Below are positions 50,184 through 56,932 of a stretch of 64,000 nucleotides of DNA, piece after piece; positions within the stretch are counted from its first letter, which is position 1; every line of letters begins with the position of its first letter. The translations under genes were made by a program, and so were the position numbers. The notes below the pieces were generated by a model. It saw only the letters and a list, made by a program, of their open reading frames with translations, did no database searches and was not told the DNA's origin. The stretch is from assembly GCA_017307855.1 (NCBI GenBank), contig JAFKGD010000004.1, positions 124,001-188,000 of the forward strand, given 5' to 3'. Source of the DNA: Burkholderiales bacterium (GTDB lineage: Bacteria > Pseudomonadota > Gammaproteobacteria > Burkholderiales > Burkholderiaceae_C).

Positions 50184-50651
50184 ATGGAATCTCTCGCCCG
50201 CTTCCTCGCGGCATTTGCATTGACAGCATGGTGCGCGGTCTCCGTGAATGCTGCAGAGCGGTCGTGGTTCACCATCGTTGGGGATCCCGACCAGGCTGAT
50301 GCCGACACCATCCAGGTGGACGTGGCTTCGATCCTGGGCAATGACGCTGATCGCACAGCGGTGATCCGAGTCAGCCGCGCATCGTTGCGCATTTCTCCAT
50401 GGGCCGAGCTGCAATTCCGGTCTTTCGCAGCACTGGTGCACTTCGATTGCGTGAGTCGTACGGCGCGCTACCGGGAAGTGACGTACTGGAGTCAACCCAT
50501 CTGGCGGGGCCAGCCCCTTCGATCAATGGAATTCGGACCGCAGACTCAGGCGGTGATGCGTTTTCGAGGGGTGGAACCCAATCCTGCAGAACGCATCATC
50601 CGCGCGGCATGCGAGTCGCAGGGCATCAGCAGCACTCAACCACGGCGATAG
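50184..50651 (+). CDS. Surface-adhesin protein E-like exported protein
   Basis: A 155-residue protein with a signal peptide (MESLARFLAAFALTAWCAVSVNA) and a body like the surface-adhesin E family: SWFTIVGDPDQADADTIQVD, RVSRASLRISPWAELQFRSF, FDCVSRTARYREVTYW and a final RAACESQG with a paired Cys. It is probably periplasmic or surface exposed. No partner adhesin genes are near. No strong ribosome-binding site is seen at 50184. Confidence 0.72.
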   Translation: MESLARFLAAFALTAWCAVSVNAAERSWFTIVGDPDQADADTIQVDVASILGNDADRTAVIRVSRASLRISPWAELQFRSFAALVHFDCVSRTARYREVTYWSQPIWRGQPLRSMEFGPQTQAVMRFRGVEPNPAERIIRAACESQGISSTQPRR

Positions 50652-50672
50652 AAAACCGTGGTCATGGGCAAC

Positions 50673-50882
50673 TTAACGCATCTGGCCGCCCGGAGAATGC
50701 GTAGCCACGATGTCGCCCGCCTGCAATTGGCCGCTTGGCATCACCGCCCCACGCGACTTGCCGGGAGCGGACCCCACTGAAGAATAGTAGACCCACGACC
50801 TCCGAGAACGGTTGCCGAATGCGGCACCAGGCGCGTTGACGTTGGGCATGCGCTTGCCGGCAGCAGGAAACACATCGGACAT
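50673..50882 (-). CDS. Hypothetical protein, 69 residues
   Basis: The frame starts MSDVFPAAGKRMPNVNAPGA and ends QLQAGDIVATHSPGGQMR. It is Gly/Ser/Arg rich with no recognised domain. GGGGG lies 6 bases before the ATG and a CCTACG element lies 55 bases upstream, the same arrangement as for neighbouring small genes. Without homologs it could be a chance frame. Confidence 0.4.
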   Translation of the reverse strand: MSDVFPAAGKRMPNVNAPGAAFGNRSRRSWVYYSSVGSAPGKSRGAVMPSGQLQAGDIVATHSPGGQMR

Positions 50883-50936
50883 ATTGGACCCCCATTCTTT
50901 GACACCGACAGCATGGAGCAGCGCGCGTGATGCCTT

Positions 50937-50944
50937 CGTAGGAC
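50937..50944 (-). promoter_or_regulatory. GTCCTACG element upstream of the 69-residue ORF
   Basis: On the minus strand GTCCTACG lies 55 bases before the ATG at 50882, at the same distance as other members of the element group. Confidence 0.4.
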
Positions 50945-51027
50945 GCTACCGCGTCACATTTCCAGCCGGTGCCTCGTCCAGCGAACAGCTCGATCTAGGC
51001 GATGGCGAAGTTTTCCTACATGTCGCG

Positions 51028-51118
51028 ATCAGAACTGAACTGACACTCCTCCCTGCAAACCTCCCGCCCTCATCCTCGATGGGGCTTCAGCCCCTTGCTT
51101 CGCGGCAAGGGGCTTTTT
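51028..51118 (+). ncRNA. Candidate small RNA with anti-Shine-Dalgarno-like motifs
   Basis: TCCTACAT at 51014-51021 resembles the CCTACA promoter element, giving a start near 51028. The roughly 90-base transcript would carry CTCCTCCC (51046-51053) and CCTCCC (51060-51065), which could pair with ribosome-binding sites as in CCUCCUCCC stress RNAs, and end in a strong terminator. Start and existence are inferred; the terminator is clear. Confidence 0.5.
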
Positions 51119-51120
51119 CT
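51089..51120 (+). terminator. Strong intrinsic terminator of the plus-strand small RNA
   Basis: AGCCCCTTGC and GCAAGGGGCT (51089-51098 with 51105-51114) form a 10-base-pair stem with a 6-base loop, followed by TTTTCTTTC. No protein gene ends near it. Confidence 0.9.
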
Positions 51121-51175
51121 TTCATCCGAACTCTTATCGGCGCACGGCGAGGTTTCTTCGCGAGATAACCTGCAA

Positions 51176-51204
51176 TGAAGAAAGCCCGCGCAAGGCGGGC
51201 TTTC
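51176..51204 (-). terminator. Intrinsic terminator of the SOS-box transcript
   Basis: GAAAGCCCGC and GCGGGCTTTC (51180-51189 with 51195-51204) form a perfect 10-base-pair stem with a 5-base loop. On the minus strand it is followed by TTCATT, extending a T-rich tract. Confidence 0.85.
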
Positions 51205-51243
51205 GGGGATTGGTCGTGGGCTCTTACGCGACCCACGTTACGG
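51181..51243 (-). repeat. Terminator-linked RNA-like repeat, copy 2
   Basis: The core 51209-51243 matches 49126-49160 at 33 of 35 positions. One difference lies in a loop; the other changes a G-C pair into a G-U pair when read as minus-strand RNA. In both copies a GCCCGC/GCGGGC hairpin follows at once on the minus strand. Confidence 0.8.
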
Positions 51244-51373
51244 CACATTCACATGCAGGAGAACCCGTTTGTTTTTCTCGTCGTGAGTTCTCTGTCGACG
51301 TGCCGCCGTGAGATAACGGCTTGCCTGGCCAGGCACCCGGCAGAGGCTGCAACTGCTTGCCGGCGAAGTGCGA

Positions 51374-51404
51374 ACTATAGCACAAACTGGATATCTGTCC
51401 AGTT
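51374..51404 (-). promoter_or_regulatory. Promoter with overlapping SOS (LexA) box
   Basis: On the minus strand TGGACA (51396-51401) and TATAGT (51374-51379) are separated by 16 bases; each matches the sigma70 consensus at 5 of 6 positions. AACTG-N10-CAGTT at 51385-51404 covers the -35 element and spacer and has the same arms as the first lexA box. Such overlap is the usual arrangement for LexA repression. Confidence 0.8.
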
Positions 51405-51416
51405 GCTCTGAATTCC

Positions 51417-51809
51417 TTAGCGGCATGCCGGTACGGCAAGCCACGCGGCCTCGCGCACCGCGGTCCAGATGGCAGCCTTGCCGCCCAGCGGATGGCGGGC
51501 CTGCTCCATGACGCGGCTCCAGATCTCTTCCATCTTCTCGGGCCGATCGAAGGCACCCACACAATCCGGATGACCGCTGTGCATCACGATCTGATCTACA
51601 GCGCCCTGCAGGTAGCTGGTGCAGACATCCTGCGCGTTCTCGCGCGGGCGCAGAGCGCAGTCATCGACGAACTGCTGGACGGTGGCGGCGTTGACCGGTG
51701 CGGCCACCACGGCGGGCAGGCACGTACCGGCCACACCCAGTGCCAGCAACGCGGTGCGCATGCCACGCACCAACGCGCCATGCAAGAGAGGGGTTCGGGG
51801 TAGGCTCAT
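51417..51809 (-). CDS. Rap1a/Tai-type small exported protein
   Basis: A 130-residue protein with an N-terminal signal segment (TALLALGVAGTCLPAVVAAPVNA) and a mature domain with paired Cys (VQQFVDDCALRPRENAQDVCTSYLQGAVDQI, GHPDC, LAVPAC). This Cys spacing and the final aromatic-Pro-Ala-Cys suit the Rap1a family, known as periplasmic immunity proteins of type VI effectors. No toxin or secretion gene is nearby. The ATG at 51809 or the internal ATG at 51761 may be the start; neither has a clear ribosome-binding site. Confidence 0.68.
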   Translation of the reverse strand: MSLPRTPLLHGALVRGMRTALLALGVAGTCLPAVVAAPVNAATVQQFVDDCALRPRENAQDVCTSYLQGAVDQIVMHSGHPDCVGAFDRPEKMEEIWSRVMEQARHPLGGKAAIWTAVREAAWLAVPACR

Positions 51810-51920
51810 GGAAATTGCAGCGGATCACGGCGAAAAGCCGGGCCCAGAGGATAGGCGATGCGGCCCCGCGCTCCCGGCCCACGCGCCCGATGTACAACGA
51901 CACCATCGAAGGAAACCGAC

Positions 51921-52268
51921 TTGAAATTCCTGCAGAACGCTCTTGGCCCCTGGGGGCTGCTGGCCGCCATCGGCATCTATGCCTTGCTCGTGTTCATGGC
52001 CGCCGGCGCACTGTTTCCACGCAGCCAGGGTCTCGCCACGATCGTCATCCTCGCGCTCACCCTGGGCGGCGCGTGGCTGCTGCTGGGCCGCCGCTGCAGC
52101 TGCTGGGCTTCCGCTAGGCAGCCGCCGGCATTTCCATGCGCTCCACGGCCCGGGCCTCCAGGCCGTACAACTCGGCTGCGTTGTCAAGCAGTACACGGCG
52201 GGCCAGCCAATCGACCTGGCGCGTGTTCCACACGCCGCGCATGTGGCCGTCGTTCAGCACGTGGTTGA
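51921..52268 (+). CDS. Small membrane protein, C-terminus possibly disrupted
   Basis: From a TTG at 51921 with GGAAA upstream, the first 65 residues are protein-like: KFLQNALGPWGLLAAIGIYA, a helix through LLVFMAAGALF, a turn, and a second helix ATIVILALTLGGAWLLLG. After that the frame runs 155 bases into the oppositely oriented amidohydrolase gene with Arg/Pro-rich low-quality sequence. A stop occurs at 52115-52117 in another frame, so a frameshift near 52085 or a natural long tail are both possible. Confidence 0.45.
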   Translation: MKFLQNALGPWGLLAAIGIYALLVFMAAGALFPRSQGLATIVILALTLGGAWLLLGRRCSCWASARQPPAFPCAPRPGPPGRTTRLRCQAVHGGPANRPGACSTRRACGRRSARG

Positions 52269-53466
52269 GCGCATCGCGTGCCTGCGCGGCAGCGGCCACG
52301 TGGAATTCGGGCGCGCCAGCGTCGGAGCCGTAGAGCAGGCGGTTGGCCGGAAGGATCTCCAGCCATTCCGTGAGCTTCTGCCGCAGGTAGAAATGGTGCA
52401 GGTACGGCATCCAGGAAAAGTCGAGGAACACGTTGCCGTAGGTCTGCACCAGCGCCGCCATGTCGCTGGAAAACGGATAGCCGCCGTGCAGCAGCGTGAT
52501 CTTCAGCCGGTTGAGCGAGCGGATGTTGAGGAAGGTTTCCAGCAACAGCGGTCCGCTGTTGCCGATCAGCATGCCCGGCTCGGGATGCCCCATGCCCACG
52601 TGCAACTGCATGGGCAGGGCATGGTCGGCTGCGTACTGCGCCACGCGGCGCACCACGAAATCCTCGAGGGGGCGGCGCTCCACGTCCCGGCCGGCCGCCA
52701 GCGCCGCGTAGGTTGCCGCCGCGTCATCGAACGAGGCCGGGCGGAAGTCGATCGGCCGCACGTAAGCCGATGCCACCTTGATGCCGATGGCGCCCTCCCG
52801 CACGCGGCGTTCGATGGAGGCATCGACGAACTGCAGGTACGCATCGAAGGTGGCCGGCGGCGCATCCATGCCGTAGTGCGTCAGTTCGCGGCGCAGCACA
52901 GCCGCGAAGCCGGCATGGAAGCGCTGGAACTCCGTGCCCCGCAGCGTGTCCGTCTGCCCGCTGTGGAAGGGGTAGACGTACGGGTCGATCCGCATGATCT
53001 GCCGGTAGTGCGCGGGGCTCCACACCGAGCGGTCGATGTAGGGCACGTCGGCCAGCGCGACGGGGGTGTTGGCCACGCGCACGGCCTGGTCGTAGCTGAA
53101 CGCAGGGCCGCGGCTGCCCCAATCGAGCGCGCGTGCCATCTGCTCGTCCCAGCCTGCATCGGGACCGTAGAGCTGCGCGCAACCCAGCCGCAGCGCGCGC
53201 GCAAAGAACGTGGTGGAACGGAATTCGACACCCCGGAGCATCAGGGCCTCGGTGCCGTGTTCGGCATCGAGCTGCTGCAACGCAGCCGCGTCGCCACGGT
53301 TGCGCGCGGCGATGAAGGCGTCGTACACCCCGGCCGGCACGTTGCCCTCGAGGTGGTCGGTGGCGAAATGGCGTTCGATCTGGTCCACCGTGCGAAAGCG
53401 CGCCATCGACGCATGCGAGTGGTGGTCGATGGCGGGCAAGCCGCCGGCGATGTCGGGTGTCTCCAT
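52114..53466 (-). CDS. Amidohydrolase family protein
   Basis: A 450-residue TIM-barrel hydrolase. The metal site begins with AIDHHSHASM near the N-terminus; QLHVGMGHPEPG and LLHGGYPFSSD provide further His residues, and NRLLYGSDAGAPEF holds the conserved Asp late in the barrel. This is the amidohydrolase-2 group, which includes decarboxylases and lactonases. It follows a Bug solute-binding gene by 30 bases and both face a LacI regulator, suggesting uptake and hydrolysis of a carboxylic compound. Confidence 0.88.
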   Translation of the reverse strand: METPDIAGGLPAIDHHSHASMARFRTVDQIERHFATDHLEGNVPAGVYDAFIAARNRGDAAALQQLDAEHGTEALMLRGVEFRSTTFFARALRLGCAQLYGPDAGWDEQMARALDWGSRGPAFSYDQAVRVANTPVALADVPYIDRSVWSPAHYRQIMRIDPYVYPFHSGQTDTLRGTEFQRFHAGFAAVLRRELTHYGMDAPPATFDAYLQFVDASIERRVREGAIGIKVASAYVRPIDFRPASFDDAAATYAALAAGRDVERRPLEDFVVRRVAQYAADHALPMQLHVGMGHPEPGMLIGNSGPLLLETFLNIRSLNRLKITLLHGGYPFSSDMAALVQTYGNVFLDFSWMPYLHHFYLRQKLTEWLEILPANRLLYGSDAGAPEFHVAAAAQARDALNHVLNDGHMRGVWNTRQVDWLARRVLLDNAAELYGLEARAVERMEMPAAA

Positions 53467-53496
53467 GGAATGCTGTCGGATGAACGCGGCTGTGGC

Positions 53497-54471
53497 TCAG
53501 TCGGCGCGGATGTCCTTGTCCTTGATGATCGCAGCCCACTTGGCGCTTTCCCGGCGCACGTGTTCGGCGAATTGCTCTGGCGTGCTGGCGCGCGGCGTGG
53601 TGCCCACGTTGCGCAGGCGCTCTGGAAGCTCGCCGCCAGCCAGTGCCTTGGCCGTCTCGCCGGACAGCTGCGTCAGGATCTCTCGCGGCGTGTCGCCATG
53701 CGCGCACAGGCCATACCAGGAGATCACCTCGAAGCCCTTGAGCCCCAGCTCGTTGAGCGTGGGCACATTGGGCAGGTAGGGCGAGCGCTCCAGCGAGGTG
53801 ACGGCCAGCGGAACGACTTTGTCGGTCTGGCTCTGCACATACGTGCGTGCCGAGGGCAGCGGGTTGAAGTAGAAGTCGACATGGCCGCCCAGCAGGTCGT
53901 TGATCGCCGCCTGCCCGCCCTTGAACGGCGTGTGCGTGGCGGTGAGGCCGGCCTGGCGCAGGAAGAGTTCCGCCGTCAGGTGGGTGATGTTGCCCGCGCC
54001 AGCCGAGGCATAGAAGACTTTGTCGGGGTTGGCCTTGGCGTACGAGACGAAGTCGGCGTAGTTCTTCACCGGCATGCGCGTGCTGGCCACCAGCACCATC
54101 GGCGTGGTGCCGATCAGCGACACCGGCACGATGTCCTTGCCCACCGTGTAGGGCAGCTTGGCGTACAGATGGGGATTGATCGTCATTGGCCCGGGCGAGC
54201 AGATGAGCAGCGTGTGGCCGTCTGCGGGTTGCTTGGCCACATGGCCAGTGCCGATCTGCGCGCTCGCGCCAGCGCGGTTTTCCACGATGTACGGCTGCCC
54301 CCACGCGGTGCGGAAATGGTCGCCCAGGCTGCGGCCGATCGGATCCAGGTCGCTGCCCGCCGGGAACGGCACCACGATCTTGATGAGCTTGTTGGGATAC
54401 GGCTCGCCATGGGCGACGACGGAGGAAGCAGCGAGCGCGATCAGCGCAATGGCACGGGCGAACGGTTTCAT
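53497..54471 (-). CDS. Bug family tripartite tricarboxylate transporter substrate-binding protein
   Basis: A 324-residue periplasmic receptor. The signal peptide (MKPFARAIALIALAASSVVA) precedes PYPNKLIKIVVPFPAGSDLDPIGR and VENRAGASAQIGTGHVAKQPADGHTLL, characteristic of the Bug family that binds carboxylates such as citrate or nicotinate. No TctA/TctB membrane genes are in the window, so this is one of the many orphan Bug proteins of Burkholderiales. It heads the operon with the amidohydrolase. Confidence 0.93.
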   Translation of the reverse strand: MKPFARAIALIALAASSVVAHGEPYPNKLIKIVVPFPAGSDLDPIGRSLGDHFRTAWGQPYIVENRAGASAQIGTGHVAKQPADGHTLLICSPGPMTINPHLYAKLPYTVGKDIVPVSLIGTTPMVLVASTRMPVKNYADFVSYAKANPDKVFYASAGAGNITHLTAELFLRQAGLTATHTPFKGGQAAINDLLGGHVDFYFNPLPSARTYVQSQTDKVVPLAVTSLERSPYLPNVPTLNELGLKGFEVISWYGLCAHGDTPREILTQLSGETAKALAGGELPERLRNVGTTPRASTPEQFAEHVRRESAKWAAIIKDKDIRAD

Positions 54472-54495
54472 GGGTGGCTTTCCCGAGGGTTTGGG

Positions 54496-54509
54496 TTGTA
54501 GCGCTATAA
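54496..54509. promoter_or_regulatory. LacI-type operator, Bug-proximal
   Basis: TTGTAGCGCTATAA matches the perfect operator at 54588-54607 with one change. It lies 25 bases upstream of the Bug gene start. Its centre is 95 bases from the other operator, about nine helical turns, which would allow DNA looping. Confidence 0.8.
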
Positions 54510-54587
54510 AATCCTGCTGCCCGAAGGTTCGAAGCGTCGGGCTGCAGAAGGAGACCGCCATGAGGATTTCACACCAGCACGGCTGGC

Positions 54588-54607
54588 AAATTGTAGCGCT
54601 ACAATTT
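54588..54607. promoter_or_regulatory. LacI-type operator, regulator-proximal
   Basis: A perfect 20-base palindrome with core TTGTAGCGCTACAA and the central GC-CG pattern of LacI/PurR sites. It ends 23 bases before the ATG of the LacI gene, so the regulator likely represses itself. Confidence 0.88.
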
Positions 54608-54630
54608 TCATACGCAAGGAGATTTGCGCA

Positions 54631-55641
54631 ATGAAGGCCGAGCGCCGTCCGCGCGCCACCATGGCCGATCTGGCCGCGGCCGCCGGCGTGTCGCCGATGA
54701 CCGTTTCCAACTGCTTCAAGCACCCGGACAAGGTGCAGGCCGCCACGCGCAAGAAAGTGCTGGAGACGGCGGCTGCGCTGGGCTACGTGCCCAACCTGAT
54801 CGCCAGCAGCCTGGCGTCGGGCAACAGTCGCATGATCGCCGCACTGGTGCCCTCGCTGCGCAACTCCAACTACGCACGCACGCTCAAGGGTCTTGGCGAC
54901 CATCTGCACAACCGAGGCTACGAATTGCTGCTGGCCGAGGCCGACCATCCCGCGCGCGAAGAAAAGGTGCTGCGGGGCCTGCTGGGCCGGCGCCCCGCCG
55001 GCATCGTGATGACCGGCGGCGAGCACAGCGAACTCAGTATCGAGCTGATCCGCCAATCGGGCGTGCCGGTGGTGGAAACCTGGCGCCATGCCCGGCCCAG
55101 CGTGGACATGGCCGTGGGCTTCTCACTGTTCGACGCCGCGCGCGACATCGCGCACATGATGGTGCGCAAGGGTCTGCGCCACATCGGTTGGGCCGGCCAC
55201 GATGAGCCCGCCAGCGAGCGCTACGTGCAGCGGCAACTGGGTTTCCAGCAAGCCATGAGCGATGCGGGGCTGCGCGCCGACCTCGTGTTCCTGGCGCCCG
55301 AGTCGTCCGGCTTCGCGGGCGGGCGGCTGGCCATGGAAGCCCTGCTGCGCCAGGAGCCCCGGCTGCAGGGCCTGTGCTGCGTCACCGATGTGATGGCGGC
55401 TGGCGCGCTGTTCGAGTGCATGCGCCGCGGCTGGAGCGTGCCCGAGCGTTTCTCGGTGGCAGGCTATGGCGACTACGAAATCGCCGCCGAAGTCCCGCCC
55501 GGGCTCACGACGGTCAAGACCAACGGGGCGGAAATCGGCCGCGCTGCCGCAGAGATGCTGCTGCAGAAGATCGAGACGGGTCACGTGGAGTCGGCAGTGC
55601 GCCAGATCCCGTACGAAATCGTGATCCGGCACAGCCTCTGA
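54631..55641 (+). CDS. LacI-family transcription regulator
   Basis: A 336-residue regulator with an N-terminal helix-turn-helix and hinge (TMADLAAAAGVSPMTVSNCF, KHPDKVQAATRKKV, LGYVPNLIASSLASG) and a periplasmic-binding-fold effector domain. It is near GntR in spirit, with MIAALVPSLRNSNYARTLKG and VAGYGDYEIAAEVPPGLTTV. AAGGAG lies upstream of the ATG. Two matching palindromes in the divergent region to the Bug/amidohydrolase operon are the probable operators. Confidence 0.93.
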   Translation: MKAERRPRATMADLAAAAGVSPMTVSNCFKHPDKVQAATRKKVLETAAALGYVPNLIASSLASGNSRMIAALVPSLRNSNYARTLKGLGDHLHNRGYELLLAEADHPAREEKVLRGLLGRRPAGIVMTGGEHSELSIELIRQSGVPVVETWRHARPSVDMAVGFSLFDAARDIAHMMVRKGLRHIGWAGHDEPASERYVQRQLGFQQAMSDAGLRADLVFLAPESSGFAGGRLAMEALLRQEPRLQGLCCVTDVMAAGALFECMRRGWSVPERFSVAGYGDYEIAAEVPPGLTTVKTNGAEIGRAAAEMLLQKIETGHVESAVRQIPYEIVIRHSL

Positions 55642-55797
55642 CGACACCACTCGACAAGACAGTCCTCGCGGCACGGGCATCGCCATGTGATTCCGGCCGA
55701 CCCGGCGCTATGGCAGACAATCTCCTCTCGACTGCCAATCCTGCTGCTGCGGAATCGTGCTCCGCGGTGTTGTATGAGAGTGGGTCTCCCAGGCCCC

Positions 55798-56073
55798 ATG
55801 TTTCTACGGTCGCTCATCACCTGCACGGTGGAGCCGTCCTTCTTGTCATCCTCTCCCGATTCGGGCCATCCGTACGCCTCGACCTTTGTGCTCGCGCGCG
55901 CCCTTTCCATCGTCTTTGCGGTACTCGCCGCCCTCTGCCTGCCTCTGCTGCAGGCGGCCGACGCACCCGCGGAGGCCTCGGCCGTGGTGGCCTGGGTACT
56001 GTTCGGTGTTGGCACACTCAGCGCGGTGGTGATGCTCGTCGCCTACTGGAGCATGGGTCGGGTGCAGGCCTAG
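55798..56073 (+). CDS. Hypothetical two-helix membrane protein
   Basis: A protein of about 91 residues with two hydrophobic helices (LARALSIVFAVLAALCLPLLQ and SAVVAWVLFGVGTLSAVVMLVAYW). The frame is open from 55687, and the start at 55798 or 55774 is uncertain, since neither has a good ribosome-binding site. It is not recognised. It lies between the LacI regulator and a group of small stress-type genes. Confidence 0.5.
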   Translation: MFLRSLITCTVEPSFLSSSPDSGHPYASTFVLARALSIVFAVLAALCLPLLQAADAPAEASAVVAWVLFGVGTLSAVVMLVAYWSMGRVQA

Positions 56074-56113
56074 TCGCGGTGGACGGGCAGCGCCCACACG
56101 TATCACCGAGCCG

Positions 56114-56121
56114 GTCCTACA
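56114..56121 (+). promoter_or_regulatory. GTCCTACA element upstream of a lipoprotein gene
   Basis: GTCCTACA lies 55 bases before the ATG at 56176, at the spacing seen for other members of this element group. Confidence 0.5.
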
Positions 56122-56175
56122 GGCGGCGGGCAGACCGGGCGCCAGAGTTGTCTCATGCCCTCACCGGAGAAACAG

Positions 56176-56517
56176 ATGCCCCGTCCCCCGACTTCCGTTC
56201 GATCCATTCTCGTGCCCGCTCTGGGCGCCTGCGCGATCGTGCTGGCTCTCGCTGGATGCGACCGCCAGGAAGGCGCCAATCCTGGCACCGGCAACAGCAC
56301 GCCGACGGCACCGGCCACCACCGCCACGCCGGACCGCGCCACACCTGCAGCACCCGATACGCCGCCGGGCGGCAGCACAGGCCCCATGGGCACTGGCAAC
56401 ACGCCCGGTGCGTCGGGAGCCGGCTCTCCCGACGTCACTGTCAGCCCGCAGTCGAACGCTACCGCTCCGGTGCCTGCGAACACCGCCAGCGATCTGCCGA
56501 CCCCGCCGCCCCGCTGA
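56176..56517 (+). CDS. Pro/Thr/Ala-rich lipoprotein
   Basis: This 113-residue protein has a signal with lipobox LALAGC and a mature part of low complexity rich in Thr, Pro, Ala and Gly, ending ASDLPTPPPR. The ATG at 56176 is preceded by GGAG at 6 bases; an upstream ATG at 56155 has none. Such lipoproteins are probably extended envelope spacers; no named family is recognised. It is followed 18 bases later by a 65-residue gene. Confidence 0.72.
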   Translation: MPRPPTSVRSILVPALGACAIVLALAGCDRQEGANPGTGNSTPTAPATTATPDRATPAAPDTPPGGSTGPMGTGNTPGASGAGSPDVTVSPQSNATAPVPANTASDLPTPPPR

Positions 56518-56535
56518 ATCCCGCCAGGAGTCGCC

Positions 56536-56733
56536 ATGCCACAGACACAACCCACGACACCCCACCCTGGCGGATCGCAGGCGTATGAGGAAGCCAGCGA
56601 GGGCAAGCGCTCCGGCAAGTCCACGTCTAACATCGAGCAGGCCCGCCAGGCCGGGATCGATTCCCCTTCCCGAGGCAGCGGGCAGGGCAAGGACATCGAC
56701 GCAGAGGACCCGGGGCGCGCCCGCGGCGACTGA
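56536..56733 (+). CDS. Small hydrophilic stress-type protein, 65 residues
   Basis: MPQTQPTTPHPGGSQAYEEA begins a polar, Gly/Ser/Glu/Lys-rich and probably disordered protein with SGKSTSNIEQARQAGIDSPS in the middle. AGGAG lies 6 bases before the ATG. The composition is like hydrophilin or KGG-type stress proteins, without the exact repeats. It is likely cotranscribed with the lipoprotein gene upstream. Confidence 0.65.
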   Translation: MPQTQPTTPHPGGSQAYEEASEGKRSGKSTSNIEQARQAGIDSPSRGSGQGKDIDAEDPGRARGD

Positions 56734-56796
56734 ACGGGCCCACGGTATCATCACGGGCCTTCGCGCCGCAGGGTTTCCGCCCTACCCAGCGCGTAT

Positions 56797-56873
56797 CTGC
56801 CCGTAGCTCAACTGGATAGAGCAGCTGCCTTCTAAGCAGCAGGTCGGCGGTTCGAGTCCGTCCGGGCAGGCCA
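56797..56873 (+). tRNA. tRNA-Arg (anticodon UCU)
   Basis: A 77-base cloverleaf: acceptor CTGCCCG pairs with CGGGCAG, D-stem GCTC/GAGC, anticodon stem GCTGC/GCAGC around CTTCTAA (anticodon TCT, for AGA codons), T-arm GGCGG-TTCGAGT-CCGTC, discriminator G and an encoded CCA at 56871-56873. It is single and not in an rRNA operon. No integrase or repeated 3' end was seen beside it. Confidence 0.95.
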
Positions 56874-56932
56874 GATCGGACATAGGCGCACTTCGGTGGA
56901 GATGAGCTCCGCGCCGGTTAGCATCCGAGTCG

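Larger units (their letters stand above)
51176..51367 (-). ncRNA. Candidate LexA-controlled small RNA
   Basis: The minus strand has a good sigma70-type promoter overlapped by an SOS box (51374-51404), a start near 51367, and an intrinsic terminator at 51180-51204, for about 190 nucleotides. The 3' part holds the 35-base element shared with 49126-49160, with a CGTGGG/CCCACG stem. A 32-codon frame (MPGQASRYLTAARRQRTHDE onward, GTG start, stop near 51240) exists, but it has no ribosome-binding site; the RNA may be non-coding or encode a small basic peptide. Confidence 0.6.
50883..51416. other. Gene-free region with two candidate small RNAs
   Basis: No convincing protein gene lies in these 534 bases. 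From left to right it holds a CCTACG element pointing left, a CCTACA element pointing right with a plus-strand small RNA and its terminator, then the terminator, the shared RNA-like repeat and the SOS-box promoter of a minus-strand small RNA. Frames that cross the terminators were rejected. Confidence 0.7.

Noticed and set aside
50812-51168. A 118-codon plus-strand frame
   Set aside because: It reads through a strong intrinsic terminator and over the candidate small RNA, has no ribosome-binding site and no homology-like content.
51089-51204. tmRNA or 6S RNA
   Set aside because: The tRNA-like ends and tag frame of tmRNA are missing, and the long closed hairpin with central bubble of 6S RNA cannot be drawn.
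51224-51564. Two overlapping minus-strand frames of about 110 codons
   Set aside because: Both start inside the Rap1a-like gene in other frames and run through the SOS promoter; only the last 32 codons could be translated from the small transcript.
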